Of a stretch of 64,000 nt of DNA, positions 34,481-44,393 are shown piece by piece. Both the position numbers and the translations under genes were made by a program. Origin of the DNA: Candidatus Nitrotoga sp. 1052 (GTDB lineage: Bacteria; Pseudomonadota; Gammaproteobacteria; Burkholderiales; Gallionellaceae); assembly GCF_927312905.1 (NCBI RefSeq), contig NZ_CAKMHQ010000022.1, positions 1 through 64,000 on the forward strand, read 5' to 3'. The notes beneath the pieces were generated by a model. That model was given only the letters and a program-made list of their open reading frames with translations. It had not been told where the DNA came from and did no database searches. The stretch's first letter is position 1. Each line of letters opens with the position of its first letter.

Positions 34481-35968
34481 TCAGAATGTTTTAAGGTATT
34501 CGATCAGCGCCCATTTATCGGCATCAAGCAATTCAGTTCCGTAAGCCTTGCCTGTATGACCCGCCTTGCTGTTGCCGGGCTTTTCTGTGTCGTAGGCAAA
34601 GTAGGATTTATCGCCATCCTTCGCCACGTCCGAGACGAATCCCAATTTCACCGGATCATAGAGATCGTTGCCGCGATAAAAAAGGGTTGGACGTTGGGTT
34701 GCCGGTTGCAGCAGGTCCCACAACGTCGGCACGGAGCCATTGTGTAAATACGGCGCGCGCAGCCACAGACCGTCCAGTGGGGAGTTGGCATAACCCCAGG
34801 TTTTGCGGAAGTGTGTGAACTTATAGTCCGTTCCGGCGTACGGCGTGCCCAGGTTTTCGGCGAGCGCAGGGGTAAAGGAATTCAGCCGGTTGGGGTCGGT
34901 GCCGATCTCATTCAGGGGCGTGACTTTGCCGACATATTCCCCGGAGAAATCGCTGCCGCTTGCGCCGTGGCAGGCAGCGCAATATTCCTTGTAAATCGCT
35001 GCGCCGTGCTGTGCTTTGACCTGATCGATGGGGAAGCTTTTACCAAATGCAGGCGGTGTGGCGCTGGCATTCCATGTCTGGATACGCGTCATGGCGGCGT
35101 GGTCCAGGCTGGGCGGCGTGGCACCCGTGCCGAAGGCGGCGTTGAGATTGCGTTCTTCTACGTGATTGTTGTTGCCATCCCAATGTAACTGCATGCTGGT
35201 TTTCTTGCCCTGATTCCAAATAGTTGGAAAGTCGGCAGTGCCCAGCAGCTCCTCGTGCGGCAATTGTTCGATGGGAAAATTGAACAGGGCCTTGGCGGAA
35301 TTGAATGTATCGACCCGGCCCGGCCCCCAATCCGGCTGTGCGTCAATGAAGCGCATGCGATGCATGAGGGAGGTGACGCGGTCGCGCATCAACGCGATGG
35401 CAACAGGGTAAACCACGTAGCGATCCAGCAGAGAAAGCTCAGCGCCCTGTTCTTTGCTGGCTTGGGCTCGAATGACTGGCACCAGATATTCGGCACTGAA
35501 TTTCACGTCGCGCATACAGTTATTGATGAATTTCTCGAAGGCCATCAGATTAAAAGTGTTGGCGCCCATGCCAACCACCAGCTGGGGCTTGGCATCAGCT
35601 TTCGCACGTACGGTGGAGGTGTGGCACACTGCGCAGTTGAGAAAAGTGCGGTCGATGCCCAAATGCCTGCGTTGACTCATGCCGACCGGAAGATCGTGGC
35701 CAGACTCAAAAATCATGCCCAGTGACGCATAACCCTTGCCGGGAAGATATTGGCCGCAGATTTCTGGCAACGCCAGGAATACCCGCTTGGGAAAGCCCAT
35801 CACGCGGTCGCCGCCCGTAGAACCGTATTTAAAATGCTCGACCGGATCGGCATACACTACGGGTTCATCGCTGCAAAAACGCAACCCGGCGATCAGCAGC
35901 ACAAATGCGATCAGGATAATGCCTGACCACAACAAGATACGACAGACTATGCAGGAGGAGATTTTCAT
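34481..35968 (-). CDS. Di-heme cytochrome c, RoxA-like family (2)
   Basis: 495 residues, paralogue of the 485-aa protein with the same layout. Membrane anchor about 10-30. Heme motifs CAVCH (112-116) and CAACH (330-334). Shared blocks include LDGLWLRAPYLHNGSVPTL and a GTELLDADKWALIEYL end. The middle has a segment rich in His and Asn (LHWDGNNNHVEERN) not present in its paralogue. Cys150 and other free Cys occur. The ribosome site AAGGAAG precedes the ATG. Tandem arrangement suggests gene duplication within the cluster. Confidence 0.85.
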   Translation of the reverse strand: MKISSCIVCRILLWSGIILIAFVLLIAGLRFCSDEPVVYADPVEHFKYGSTGGDRVMGFPKRVFLALPEICGQYLPGKGYASLGMIFESGHDLPVGMSQRRHLGIDRTFLNCAVCHTSTVRAKADAKPQLVVGMGANTFNLMAFEKFINNCMRDVKFSAEYLVPVIRAQASKEQGAELSLLDRYVVYPVAIALMRDRVTSLMHRMRFIDAQPDWGPGRVDTFNSAKALFNFPIEQLPHEELLGTADFPTIWNQGKKTSMQLHWDGNNNHVEERNLNAAFGTGATPPSLDHAAMTRIQTWNASATPPAFGKSFPIDQVKAQHGAAIYKEYCAACHGASGSDFSGEYVGKVTPLNEIGTDPNRLNSFTPALAENLGTPYAGTDYKFTHFRKTWGYANSPLDGLWLRAPYLHNGSVPTLWDLLQPATQRPTLFYRGNDLYDPVKLGFVSDVAKDGDKSYFAYDTEKPGNSKAGHTGKAYGTELLDADKWALIEYLKTF

Positions 35969-35988
35969 AAGGGAATCTTCCTTTCAGT

Positions 35989-37974
35989 TCATTGTATGGT
36001 GGCGGGCAGGCAACTGCGCAGTTGTTCGAAAGACCGCGTAAGTACGGCATCAGGCTGGCCTCCCTGGTTGACGATACGCTGGCGCGCAGCTTCGATTAGA
36101 TCAGCCAATGGCGCGGAGCTTGCCCAGCTTGTTTCATCGAAGCCATATGCAGCAAGTGCCGGGGTCGGCGGCATGGTGGTTTTACCGCGCTTCGCCTCTG
36201 CCACATGCCACATGCTCAGGCGATAAAAAATGCGTTCAGCGCAATGATCGAGGCGAGCATTGACGGTGGCATCATCGCCGTGCAAAAAATTCGGCGGAAA
36301 ATTAGTTGTGCTGCCATGACATGGTCCGCAGTATTGTAGAAAGCGTGTCGCACTGCCTGAGAGTTTGCGCGGCGCTACGATTTCCAATTTTGCGGGCGGC
36401 AGCTTGTTCGCTAAAGTTTCTCGCGTCAAAACTTCGCGCTTGTCCATGCCCAATGCAGCTTGCAATTCAGCGAGTGCGCGGCTGCCGTCAAAAATGCTTG
36501 CCGTCATCAGCGGCAATCGAGGCAACACAGAGCGCACAGCCGCGTAATCATCGATCAGTGTGAGTGTTGCGGAACCTTGATCGGCGCGCAAGGTGTCGAG
36601 TTGCAACCGTGACCAGCGGCGACCGTCGGACAAACGAGCCCAACTCGCTCCGCGTTTGGGTATTAGCTCGATCTGTCCCGCTTTAGTCATCCGGCCAGAG
36701 AGTGTCAAGTCAAGTGCGGTCTTCGCACGGCCCTCTTGCAGTCGGTCAATCTGTCCGCTGAGGTTGCTTCCGGTGCTTTGAAATACTCCCGACAATTGCA
36801 CATCTGGGGTAGCGCAATTGAACACTACACGTCCCGGTTTGCGCGTAAAACGACATGGCAGCGAGAGTGTTTGCGGCTGCGCCTTGGTATGTGTTACCAG
36901 CGCTTGATCAAATGCTTGAACGTCAGCTTTATTCAGCAATCCGGCCAGTCCGGCTACTAATCGAGTTTTATCTGGAGTAGTCCAGCGCTGTAATGGCGGA
37001 CGCGGATTAAGCGGTTCAAATTGGGCGGGAATGTACGCCAGCTGTGCCAGCTCCGCCAAGGGATGGGACAATACGGCATTTGATTTGATGTGGGGTTCAA
37101 CGACATTCGCGAACGGATCGCGATTGGGAATGCTGGATCCAGGAATACTGAGACCTTGCGGCCATATTTTTGTCCAGCGCATTTCCAGATCAGCGAATTT
37201 CAATTCATCGGCTTCAGGCAAATTTCCGGACATGGCATAGGCAAGTGCGGCATCGAGCCATTGTGCGCGGCAAGCATTGCTGCATGCTTCGCGCCATATC
37301 TGCAGCCATACCTGGAACATATTGGCACGCTCTGCCGCAGCATCAATAGCACTGGAGATATCTGTTCCAGAAAGCGGGATACCATAAAAATCGCGTCCGG
37401 TGGCTTTAAGGCGCGAGGCGATGGCAGGGTTGGCTGGCGTTTCATCCCACAATGGGCGTGAGAAAATTGGCGCATTATTTTGGTGGCAGGCAAGACACAG
37501 TGCGCGGCTCGCATAGTAGGTTTTCGGCTGTGCGCCAGCGCGGTAATCACGTACGACCTGGAATTCAAAACGCCCGGCCTGCTCGTTATAGCTAATAATT
37601 TCGACTGATTCGGCGCGCTCGTTATAGCCTAAAAACAGCTGGTCATGCAGCGGCGTGTAACCTGCTTTGGAGTTGCCATCCACCGCTGCGACCACGCTTG
37701 GATAATGGAAAAAATCGGGTGCGGCGACGGAACGCCGTAGCGAGCGTCCCAGAGGAATCAGCGTGATTTTGAAAGGTGACAAGCCGTCCCCCGATGCTTC
37801 GAGTTGCGAGCGGATGCGCGCTATAAGGCGCGACAAAGGATACGGCACGGGCGCATTACCAATCAAATAATCAAAGCGAGAGCGGCCTGTCGGAGGCAGG
37901 TCGCCGTCATCCGCAGCGGCACCAATGCTAAAACAGCACAGCAACGCCATGATGCCTCCTGTTATCCGGTTCAT
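35989..37974 (-). CDS. Di-heme exported protein
   Basis: 661 residues from the ATG at 37974 (MNRITGGIMALLCC..., signal peptide to about AAA). It has a GGAAAG site; a 14-residue upstream extension is rejected. Two CxxCH motifs are far apart: CLACH early (residue ~160 of the mature numbering frame, 174-178 in the longer frame) and CGPCH near the end (563-567 in the longer frame), the latter in a small cytochrome c-like domain. The central ~330 residues lack a recognised domain. It lies between the lipoprotein and two cytochrome genes with gaps of about 20 nt, so co-transcribed. Probably periplasmic redox protein of unknown reaction. Confidence 0.75.
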   Translation of the reverse strand: MNRITGGIMALLCCFSIGAAADDGDLPPTGRSRFDYLIGNAPVPYPLSRLIARIRSQLEASGDGLSPFKITLIPLGRSLRRSVAAPDFFHYPSVVAAVDGNSKAGYTPLHDQLFLGYNERAESVEIISYNEQAGRFEFQVVRDYRAGAQPKTYYASRALCLACHQNNAPIFSRPLWDETPANPAIASRLKATGRDFYGIPLSGTDISSAIDAAAERANMFQVWLQIWREACSNACRAQWLDAALAYAMSGNLPEADELKFADLEMRWTKIWPQGLSIPGSSIPNRDPFANVVEPHIKSNAVLSHPLAELAQLAYIPAQFEPLNPRPPLQRWTTPDKTRLVAGLAGLLNKADVQAFDQALVTHTKAQPQTLSLPCRFTRKPGRVVFNCATPDVQLSGVFQSTGSNLSGQIDRLQEGRAKTALDLTLSGRMTKAGQIELIPKRGASWARLSDGRRWSRLQLDTLRADQGSATLTLIDDYAAVRSVLPRLPLMTASIFDGSRALAELQAALGMDKREVLTRETLANKLPPAKLEIVAPRKLSGSATRFLQYCGPCHGSTTNFPPNFLHGDDATVNARLDHCAERIFYRLSMWHVAEAKRGKTTMPPTPALAAYGFDETSWASSAPLADLIEAARQRIVNQGGQPDAVLTRSFEQLRSCLPATIQ

Positions 37975-37997
37975 GTAAGACTTTCCGCATACACCAG

Positions 37998-38843
37998 CTA
38001 TGCGCCAGACCAGCACTCCTGGGCGATTTTACCGGCGAGAAAATCGGCCTCGCCTGCTTTGGCTAGCGTTTTATTTTCAAGTATGAAATTCAGCCCGAAA
38101 GCGCGATCAAGATAAGCACGGCCCAGATACAGGCCGGGACGTATCATGCGGATTTCATCGCGCACCTTGAGGCCGTTGCGGCCAGCCAGAGAATCCGGCC
38201 TCTCGCGATAGCCGGGGAGCTCGTCGGTAAAGGCATAGTCGATGATGATGGACTCGCGCCGGGAATCCAGCAGGCTTTGACCGCAGTACAGTTTAGCTGG
38301 GAACAGCAGCCATGCATCCCGGCCATCAACACTGATTTTTGGAATCTCACCCGCGCCGATGATGGGACGAAGAATGGTCAGATCCTCAATGCGGTTGCGC
38401 AGCACTTTTTCATCGCGATAAAAAACCTTGCCCTTCCATAAGGTCTCACCAATGATTTCCAGCTTTTTACCCTTAAACTGTGCTGCCAAGCCTTTCAGGC
38501 CGCCAAGTATTTCAGCAAGGCGTAGCTTGCCGCTACTGCCCTTGGGAAAGACGATACTGCCGTCGAATGCACCATCGGGGATAGGCCCGGCAGGCAGACG
38601 TGCATAGAGCTGGTCGAGCTGCTCCTGTGACAACGTGTCGAGATACTGGGGCGTAACCTTGACGAGTTCTTTAGCTGACAGCGGGTGCTCGTATTCAAGC
38701 TGAGCCAGATCGGGCTTCGCGGCATAGCCCTCGCCGAAAGCCGCATAAAAAATATCAGGTTTAGCCGTAACCAAATTTTTGATGTAATCACAGCCTGACA
38801 ATGGCAAAACGGCAGCAATCATAAGTAGGGGCAGGGTACGCAT
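37998..38843 (-). CDS. Hypothetical lipoprotein of the cytochrome cluster
   Basis: 281 residues. A lipoprotein signal peptide ends LSGC (Cys18). The rest is soluble with no recognised domain. Pattern of alternating helices and strands; a conserved-looking RPGLYLGRAYLDRAFGLNFIL segment near the C-terminus is reminiscent of lipocalin-like or flavin/heme-binding folds, but this is not firm. The strong AAGGAGA before the ATG and 11 nt spacing to the 847-aa cytochrome gene show an operon. Likely a membrane-tethered partner of the cytochromes. Confidence 0.7.
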   Translation of the reverse strand: MRTLPLLMIAAVLPLSGCDYIKNLVTAKPDIFYAAFGEGYAAKPDLAQLEYEHPLSAKELVKVTPQYLDTLSQEQLDQLYARLPAGPIPDGAFDGSIVFPKGSSGKLRLAEILGGLKGLAAQFKGKKLEIIGETLWKGKVFYRDEKVLRNRIEDLTILRPIIGAGEIPKISVDGRDAWLLFPAKLYCGQSLLDSRRESIIIDYAFTDELPGYRERPDSLAGRNGLKVRDEIRMIRPGLYLGRAYLDRAFGLNFILENKTLAKAGEADFLAGKIAQECWSGA

Positions 38844-38854
38844 ATTGGTTCTCC

Positions 38855-41398
38855 TTAAAGCGTTGCCAGAAAGGCGATCAGAGCTTTTTTGTCGGAGGGT
38901 GACAGATCTTCGCCAAAACGATGGCCGTCATTTTCGATTTCCGCATTGCATGAGGAATACACCTCACCCAACAGCGGCAGTCGCGCACGGGCCGATTTGA
39001 TTGCGTCAACCAGTTTGCCCGGGTCCTGTACTATGGCATTGGCAGTATCCTGCATTGCCAGTACAAGCTGGTGTGCGTTGGCTGCCCCTAATTGTGTTGT
39101 ATAGTTTTTTTCGAGCTGCTGCGGATGCAGCTTGGCCGCGATCAGATCGGCGATGAATGCCTTGTGCTGAAAGTTACCCACTTTGCCTGCGGTCGATCCC
39201 GCAGGAATACGCACCGAGAAGCCGACGAGCTTTTCTTCAGAACCGTCCCAAACTCGTGGGCCAACATCAAGCACAATGTCCCGATCAAGTTTGGTCGCCT
39301 TAAGAATGCGCTGTGACGGATTTAGCAGGTCATTCATCGATGCGACATACAACTTGAAGCGGCCATCCACACTGGGGTCGTATTTCCAGCAAGCAGGGCT
39401 TTTATCAAACGGCAGCGTAGGGTGGCCAGGCTTGCTGGCATCGACATAGCTGTTACGGTAGAAGTCATATGATCCGGTGCTGCCCCCACATAATTCCGGC
39501 CCTACCGAATTGTTGTGCAGGAAAGGAGCATGTGCCCACAGATTGAGCAATGAGATATTGCGGTAATAACCACGCCCTCCACCATTCTGCTCAGGGATAT
39601 TCGGCTCGACGGGGCGGGCATAATAATTCTCGGACGCAAACTCTTCCCATACATGCCCTTGCATATGATTGGAATGCAGGGCACGGCAACGATTAGTGCC
39701 AATCTCGGACACCGGGGAAAGCGCGTCGTTTCCAAGCCAGTCGGCGCGCAAACCGGTCTTGGGATCAAGCGCGTGAAAATCCACGGTCTCTGCCGGCGCT
39801 TTGCTGCTTGAATGGCAACGCGCGCAATTGGCGGCGAACACAGTACGGCCACGGCTGACTGCGCCCTTGCCGAATTCTTGCTCAAGATCAGCAGTCAAAT
39901 CATCTTTGCCATAGGCGGCCTTCGATGGGTGAGTATTTGCACGTGCAGTTTGCAGATCGATCGCTGCGCTTTCAGGCGATAGAAAGAAGGCCAAAATGTC
40001 ATGCAAACGATCTTCTATGGCGCGGAAATTGGGGCAGTCGCGACGGCACTGGCCGAGGCTAAAAGGCGTCTGGCCGAAGTTGCGCGCGGCAGGATCGAGC
40101 TGGCGCAGATCGGTTAGATGATTCAGCCAGCACTTTTCTGCGCACGAACCAATGTTGAAATACACACGCTGGATCGCTCCTACCGCACCTGTTGAGTCTT
40201 CACCGCCCTTGAGTATATGGTGCACTGCCTCTGTCTTGAGGCTGCGCTGCCAGCACTTGCCGGGCTTATTTGGCTCACACCAGCACTCATGCTCTTTCGC
40301 GCCGCTGGAGCAGGCGTCTGCCTTGCGCCACCTGAGAACCTGGGTATTGTCGTGAACCGGGCGCTGCGCAATGTTGATAAGCGCATTGATGGTGCCAGCG
40401 TTGTTGATCTGATCGGTGGGGATAGCCGAGGTATCGGACGTGCCAGGACGTGCGTGAGCAAACACTTGCCATTCCAGGGTATCGCTGGGCATACCCGAAA
40501 CCATGATTTCAGAAATACGGATGTACTGATTGCCGACCAAGCCGGTGATGTTTTCCCATTTCGGATGGGCTGGATCAATGGGTGGCTTGGCCGGGTTAAA
40601 AGCAATGTGGCAGGCGCCGCATGCCATGCCGATGCGGAACGGCGGCTCGATGGAGCCGTCGCTAAGGTGACTCAGCTTGGCATCATTGCGTTTAGGGTCG
40701 CTGCTGATTTTACGGTCATAACCTTCCCAGGTTCCCAAACTGCCATTGAGTTTTTTCCATGCCACGGGATCAAATTTTGGATTGGGGAATTTGCGAAACC
40801 CTAATGCCCCGGTTGAGGTACCAAAAGCCAGATTACAGGCATCTTCACGTCCGTCCTGATGTCCCTTGGGGTCGGTAGATTCGGCAGGTGCATCCTTGAA
40901 ATCGCAGGCTGGGTCACGATAGCCAGACTTGCCGACAAATTTCAGCAGCGTCTCATCACCCGGGCACCAATCAAAACCATAGGTTTCTTCCCGACTTTTG
41001 GCCGGGCAATTTGGACTGCCTGGGGTGCAGCAGCCGGGATCATTAATTAGTCCCCATGTTTTAAAGCGCTGCTCACGCTGATCGCCGCGCAGCACCCGGA
41101 ACCAATCGATTAATACGCCGACGCGCTGCTGAAAAGTGTACGTATGAAAACGCTCGTTGCCTGCGGTCGCCTTGAACCATATTTCGCGTCCCGCACGCGC
41201 ACTTGGACTGAGGCCAACTTCGACAGAATGAAACCCATCATCCGTATAGGCGCTGTTTTGTTGACTGGTCATTTGCACCTGTGCAGCGGATGGCTGGGTT
41301 GCGATCTCTGCCTGAGCTATCTCGGGTTGCTTTGTGAACCACGCTAGTGCAGCAATGGCTGCAACGGCCATTGTGGCGAGCCAGATTGATGTTTTCAT
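38855..41398 (-). CDS. Large di-heme cytochrome c, RoxA-like, with Cys-rich insertions
   Basis: 847 residues with a signal/anchor at 1-22. Heme motifs CGACH (260-264) and CARCH (525-529). The C-terminal half matches the two smaller paralogues: LLNLWAHAPFLHNNSVG and an end GHRFGEDLSPSDKKALIAFL. The N-terminal and central parts hold many additional Cys outside heme motifs (CCTPGSPNC at 123-131, ECWCEPNKPGKC at 371-382, CAEKC at 419-423, CRRDC at 451-455), suggesting disulfides or metal sites. It is about twice the size of its relatives. First of the cytochrome genes in transcription order. Predicted periplasmic or surface redox enzyme; substrate unknown. Confidence 0.82.
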   Translation of the reverse strand: MKTSIWLATMAVAAIAALAWFTKQPEIAQAEIATQPSAAQVQMTSQQNSAYTDDGFHSVEVGLSPSARAGREIWFKATAGNERFHTYTFQQRVGVLIDWFRVLRGDQREQRFKTWGLINDPGCCTPGSPNCPAKSREETYGFDWCPGDETLLKFVGKSGYRDPACDFKDAPAESTDPKGHQDGREDACNLAFGTSTGALGFRKFPNPKFDPVAWKKLNGSLGTWEGYDRKISSDPKRNDAKLSHLSDGSIEPPFRIGMACGACHIAFNPAKPPIDPAHPKWENITGLVGNQYIRISEIMVSGMPSDTLEWQVFAHARPGTSDTSAIPTDQINNAGTINALINIAQRPVHDNTQVLRWRKADACSSGAKEHECWCEPNKPGKCWQRSLKTEAVHHILKGGEDSTGAVGAIQRVYFNIGSCAEKCWLNHLTDLRQLDPAARNFGQTPFSLGQCRRDCPNFRAIEDRLHDILAFFLSPESAAIDLQTARANTHPSKAAYGKDDLTADLEQEFGKGAVSRGRTVFAANCARCHSSSKAPAETVDFHALDPKTGLRADWLGNDALSPVSEIGTNRCRALHSNHMQGHVWEEFASENYYARPVEPNIPEQNGGGRGYYRNISLLNLWAHAPFLHNNSVGPELCGGSTGSYDFYRNSYVDASKPGHPTLPFDKSPACWKYDPSVDGRFKLYVASMNDLLNPSQRILKATKLDRDIVLDVGPRVWDGSEEKLVGFSVRIPAGSTAGKVGNFQHKAFIADLIAAKLHPQQLEKNYTTQLGAANAHQLVLAMQDTANAIVQDPGKLVDAIKSARARLPLLGEVYSSCNAEIENDGHRFGEDLSPSDKKALIAFLATL

Positions 41399-41441
41399 GT
41401 TCTTTCCCTTCCGTGCTTTACTGTTTTAATAAATCACGCAG

Positions 41442-41897
41442 CTACCTTCCTGTGGCCGAGAATGCATCAGTCTGTCCCGGCTTGCGCAACATCTTGTTCA
41501 CCTCATCCTGATGCGTGGTTTCTTCGGCGATCATGTTGCGAGCATATTCTTCGAGCCGAACATCCTTGTCCTTAGCGAGAGCAAGCAATTCGTAATAGGC
41601 CTGCAGTGCCTCTACTTCGTGCGCCAGCGATTCGCGCATAATGTCGCCGATATCGTGGGTGTGTGTATCCAGCAGAGCGCCGATGCCCAGCGACGGGTGC
41701 CCACCCAGCCAGGTCACCAGCTCACCGGCCTGACGTGCGTGAACCAGTCCCTCGTCGGCTTGCTTCTGCAGCCAGTCAACGATGGGGATGCGGTTGTAGC
41801 CATACACCATCAGCGCGTAATGGGTGTAGCGCACCACACCGGCCAGTTCCAGTTCCATAATGCGATTAAGTATTTTCAATACGGCGTCTTTGTCCAT
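41442..41897 (-). CDS. Ferritin-like di-iron protein (bacterioferritin/DPS type)
   Basis: 151 residues from the ATG at 41897, chosen for its CAGGAGA site. A four-helix bundle is predicted with di-iron type ligands: Glu in MELELAGVVRYTHYAL, ExxxH in EGLVHARQ, Glu in EVEALQAYYELL and EExxH in EETTHQDE. These match the bacterioferritin-like ferritin subclass. It may store or oxidise iron or detoxify peroxide, a natural companion to heme-rich exported proteins. Cytoplasmic, as no signal peptide is present. 43 nt upstream of the large cytochrome gene. Confidence 0.85.
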   Translation of the reverse strand: MDKDAVLKILNRIMELELAGVVRYTHYALMVYGYNRIPIVDWLQKQADEGLVHARQAGELVTWLGGHPSLGIGALLDTHTHDIGDIMRESLAHEVEALQAYYELLALAKDKDVRLEEYARNMIAEETTHQDEVNKMLRKPGQTDAFSATGR

Positions 41898-42049
41898 AAT
41901 CAATTTCTCCTGTATGAAATTAAGTTGGTGCCAACGGCTTGCGAGTGCCATTGGGGTATGACCCCATCGATTTCGGGAACCACGGCTTTCTGTCCCCTTT
42001 TACCCAAGAAACCATAGTCGGCCCTCTGTTATTGCACCGAATACGCCTA

Positions 42050-42436
42050 CTACAATCCGTAATGCGCAGCTGTGTTCAGAAATCCCCGCCAACGGATAAT
42101 TTTGCCGTTTTTTACCGTGAACACATGAACCCATTCGCTCTCAAATTTTTTGTTGGTGTCACGCGCAGTTGCATCCTCCCAGCCCAGCACGGTGACATGC
42201 TCGTTGGCCTCGATAAATTCGCGCGGCTCGAAGGCATGTATATCGTCGGAGTGCGCCACCGCCGCAAAAAAATCGGCCACTTCTTTATGGTTTTTTCGCC
42301 GCCCGGCATAAGGTAAAGTCGTCGGACCAACTAACTCCCAATCGACTTCGTCAGCGACCAGATTCAGAATCGCCGGTACATCCCCGCGGCCGAATGCCTC
42401 ATAAGCTTGTTTCACGATAGCGGTAGCTGTTCCCAA
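42050..42436 (-). CDS. SnoaL/NTF2-like protein
   Basis: 128 residues of the NTF2-like cone fold: helical start (TAIVKQAYEAFGRGDVPAIL), then curved sheet ending VHVFTVKNGKIIRWRGF. Close to 'nuclear transport factor 2/ketosteroid isomerase-like' hypothetical proteins. The start codon is TTG at 42436, decided by the strong AGGAGGAG just upstream. No export signal. The fold binds small hydrophobic ligands or catalyses isomerisation and hydrolysis; no specific catalytic residues can be asserted. Confidence 0.82.
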   Translation of the reverse strand: MGTATAIVKQAYEAFGRGDVPAILNLVADEVDWELVGPTTLPYAGRRKNHKEVADFFAAVAHSDDIHAFEPREFIEANEHVTVLGWEDATARDTNKKFESEWVHVFTVKNGKIIRWRGFLNTAAHYGL

Positions 42437-42612
42437 TGTTTACTCCTCCTGTTCGATCTTGTTAAGAATGCCTTGCATTAGTAATGGCGCTACTAAATCC
42501 ATAATTAGATGGCTCCCATTAGCCGACCCATGTCACAAGCAAGCCAACGATTCCATGACGGCATCAGCCGCCTGTTTCCAGCGCTTGAATTCCCATTGCC
42601 CATGAGGTTGCA

Positions 42613-43047
42613 TTATTTGGTTTCAAATTTGGACTCTCGTTGCACATAAAAAGCACCCAGTGCAGTGGTGGCCAATGCCTGCACCAGGGATAGCGGTATT
42701 TTCGAATTCTGGAGATATGTAACTAGCGGTACATCAGTAAAAGGTGACAACAATGGCGTAATAAACAGCAGCAAGAGATAGACTACAGAAAGCCAAAGCG
42801 CAAGGCGGTACATGAATGAATCCACAGACTCACCTTTTTCAGCTTTACGTCTGAGATCATTGAACATCACGCCAACGATAAGAGAGAGATTCGGCGTAAC
42901 CACAGGGAGAAACCAATCCCATAGCACAGCGCCGTGCCCCTGGTTACCGAAAGTGTCGAGAATGAGCAATGCAATAAAAGTTAAACCGGCGCCACTAAAC
43001 CATACGATGGCTAGTTTTTGTCTTGCGGCTTTAATGGAGACAAGCAT
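42613..43047 (-). CDS. Small membrane protein, about four transmembrane helices
   Basis: 144 residues. Hydrophobic segments at about 10-30, 42-62, 80-102 and 115-135, with short charged loops (NDLRRKAEKGESVD). No family recognised. It directly follows the FecR-domain gene (2 nt gap), so it is co-transcribed and may be functionally tied to it. Confidence 0.7.
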   Translation of the reverse strand: MLVSIKAARQKLAIVWFSGAGLTFIALLILDTFGNQGHGAVLWDWFLPVVTPNLSLIVGVMFNDLRRKAEKGESVDSFMYRLALWLSVVYLLLLFITPLLSPFTDVPLVTYLQNSKIPLSLVQALATTALGAFYVQRESKFETK

Positions 43048-43049
43048 GG

Positions 43050-44363
43050 TTAGCCCCCTAATGCCTTCAAGATGTTGGCCGCTTTCAGGTGTTGCTGGCC
43101 ATTGCGCTCGGAAGGTTTATTCAGCCTAGCGGGTTCTCTTCGGCTGGGGATTTCGAATTCATATATCAAAGCGGTAGCTTCCATATCCTCATCATAAATT
43201 TGCTTCGACAGGACTTTTGGAAGCTTTGAACCACCTTTGCCTACCCAAAGTTTTGCTTGTTCCATATCGATTTTTTCCCCGCTGGTAATAATAGGAACAG
43301 GGGTGAAAACAAACGCAATAACACGAAAAAGCCCCTCATCCTTACCCAGCAATGCCTTCAGGTACGATTCCAAATTAAAAGGCTTGATACTGGCTGGATC
43401 AACTTTTATTTTCCAGCGTACATTGGGTGGAGAGGGCGTGGCATCTCGGTTGATTCGTTCAAGCTGGCTGATCAACGCAAACCCTTCAGGAACAGCATAA
43501 TATCCAGGGCTGGAATAGCCGTTATCAGTCAGTGCTTTTTCTAGCCTGGCGGCTACGCTTGCCCAGGTTTGTGCCTGGGTATTATTCGGCACAAGGAGTT
43601 CACGCGGGATTTTCTGATGCGTTGAAGCATCCGGTGGCGGCCAGAATATCGGTAGTGAGGTTGCGGCTGAATCTGGAACTGCTGCCGCTGCAGTGCCGCT
43701 TAGCTCTGCCGTCCAATTGGCGGCAGTCTTGACATCAGTAATCACTGGTTTGGTGCATTTTTTGCCTTGTTCCGCATAGCTGATAGTAGACGTGCGGATA
43801 GGGCACGTACCAAAAGCCGTGCCAAACTCCACAAGGCCTTCTATGACTGTTAAAACACTGTTGCCGTCTTGTAAGGCTTCAATGATGAACTCAGTTCCTC
43901 TAACTACGGCAATGGCCACAGGCGTTTCAACTTCTAATTGCTTCGGCCCGCCACTGGTTTTGACCCATAACATGCCCTGTTTCAGGCGGAGAATACGTGT
44001 TATCCCGCTTTCTTTTTCCCAGCGTGAAACAATCTTGAAACTGGTGTTCCGGTTAAGTCCTACCTGAATACCGCTTTTCAGTTCTATCAGTGCGACGCTC
44101 TTGTCATCTGTGCGCAATACATCTCCTTCAAAAAGCGCCAGTGCACCTTTTCCCCGCAAACGCTCCTCTATCCCATCCACTCTCACTACGACCAATGAGC
44201 CCTTGGCGTTCTTGGCAATGCCGACAGCAGTAGTCTCGGCTCTGGCTGTAACAGGTATGAACAAGGTGAACCCAGATACGTACAGAACCCATAGGAGCAG
44301 AACAAAATATTGTCTGTTCCGACTGTTTATTTGAGGCATACCGAGGTAGCCTAAATGATTCAT
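43050..44363 (-). CDS. FecR-domain exported protein
   Basis: 437 residues. An N-terminal hydrophobic segment (about 19-42, ending ARA) acts as signal peptide. A FecR domain follows (about 45-190; LFEGDVLRTDDKSVALIEL, GMLWVKTSGGPKQLEVETPVAIAVVRGTEF, VIEGLVEF). This version resembles the stand-alone periplasmic FecR domains, not the anti-sigma type, since no FecI sigma factor lies nearby. Residues 230-437 are an unknown domain, proline-rich at first. GAGGAG before the ATG supports the start. Likely a surface or periplasmic scaffold or ligand-binding protein. Confidence 0.8.
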   Translation of the reverse strand: MNHLGYLGMPQINSRNRQYFVLLLWVLYVSGFTLFIPVTARAETTAVGIAKNAKGSLVVVRVDGIEERLRGKGALALFEGDVLRTDDKSVALIELKSGIQVGLNRNTSFKIVSRWEKESGITRILRLKQGMLWVKTSGGPKQLEVETPVAIAVVRGTEFIIEALQDGNSVLTVIEGLVEFGTAFGTCPIRTSTISYAEQGKKCTKPVITDVKTAANWTAELSGTAAAAVPDSAATSLPIFWPPPDASTHQKIPRELLVPNNTQAQTWASVAARLEKALTDNGYSSPGYYAVPEGFALISQLERINRDATPSPPNVRWKIKVDPASIKPFNLESYLKALLGKDEGLFRVIAFVFTPVPIITSGEKIDMEQAKLWVGKGGSKLPKVLSKQIYDEDMEATALIYEFEIPSRREPARLNKPSERNGQQHLKAANILKALGG

Positions 44364-44393
44364 TCGTTTCTCCTCATTATTTTGATAACCTGC

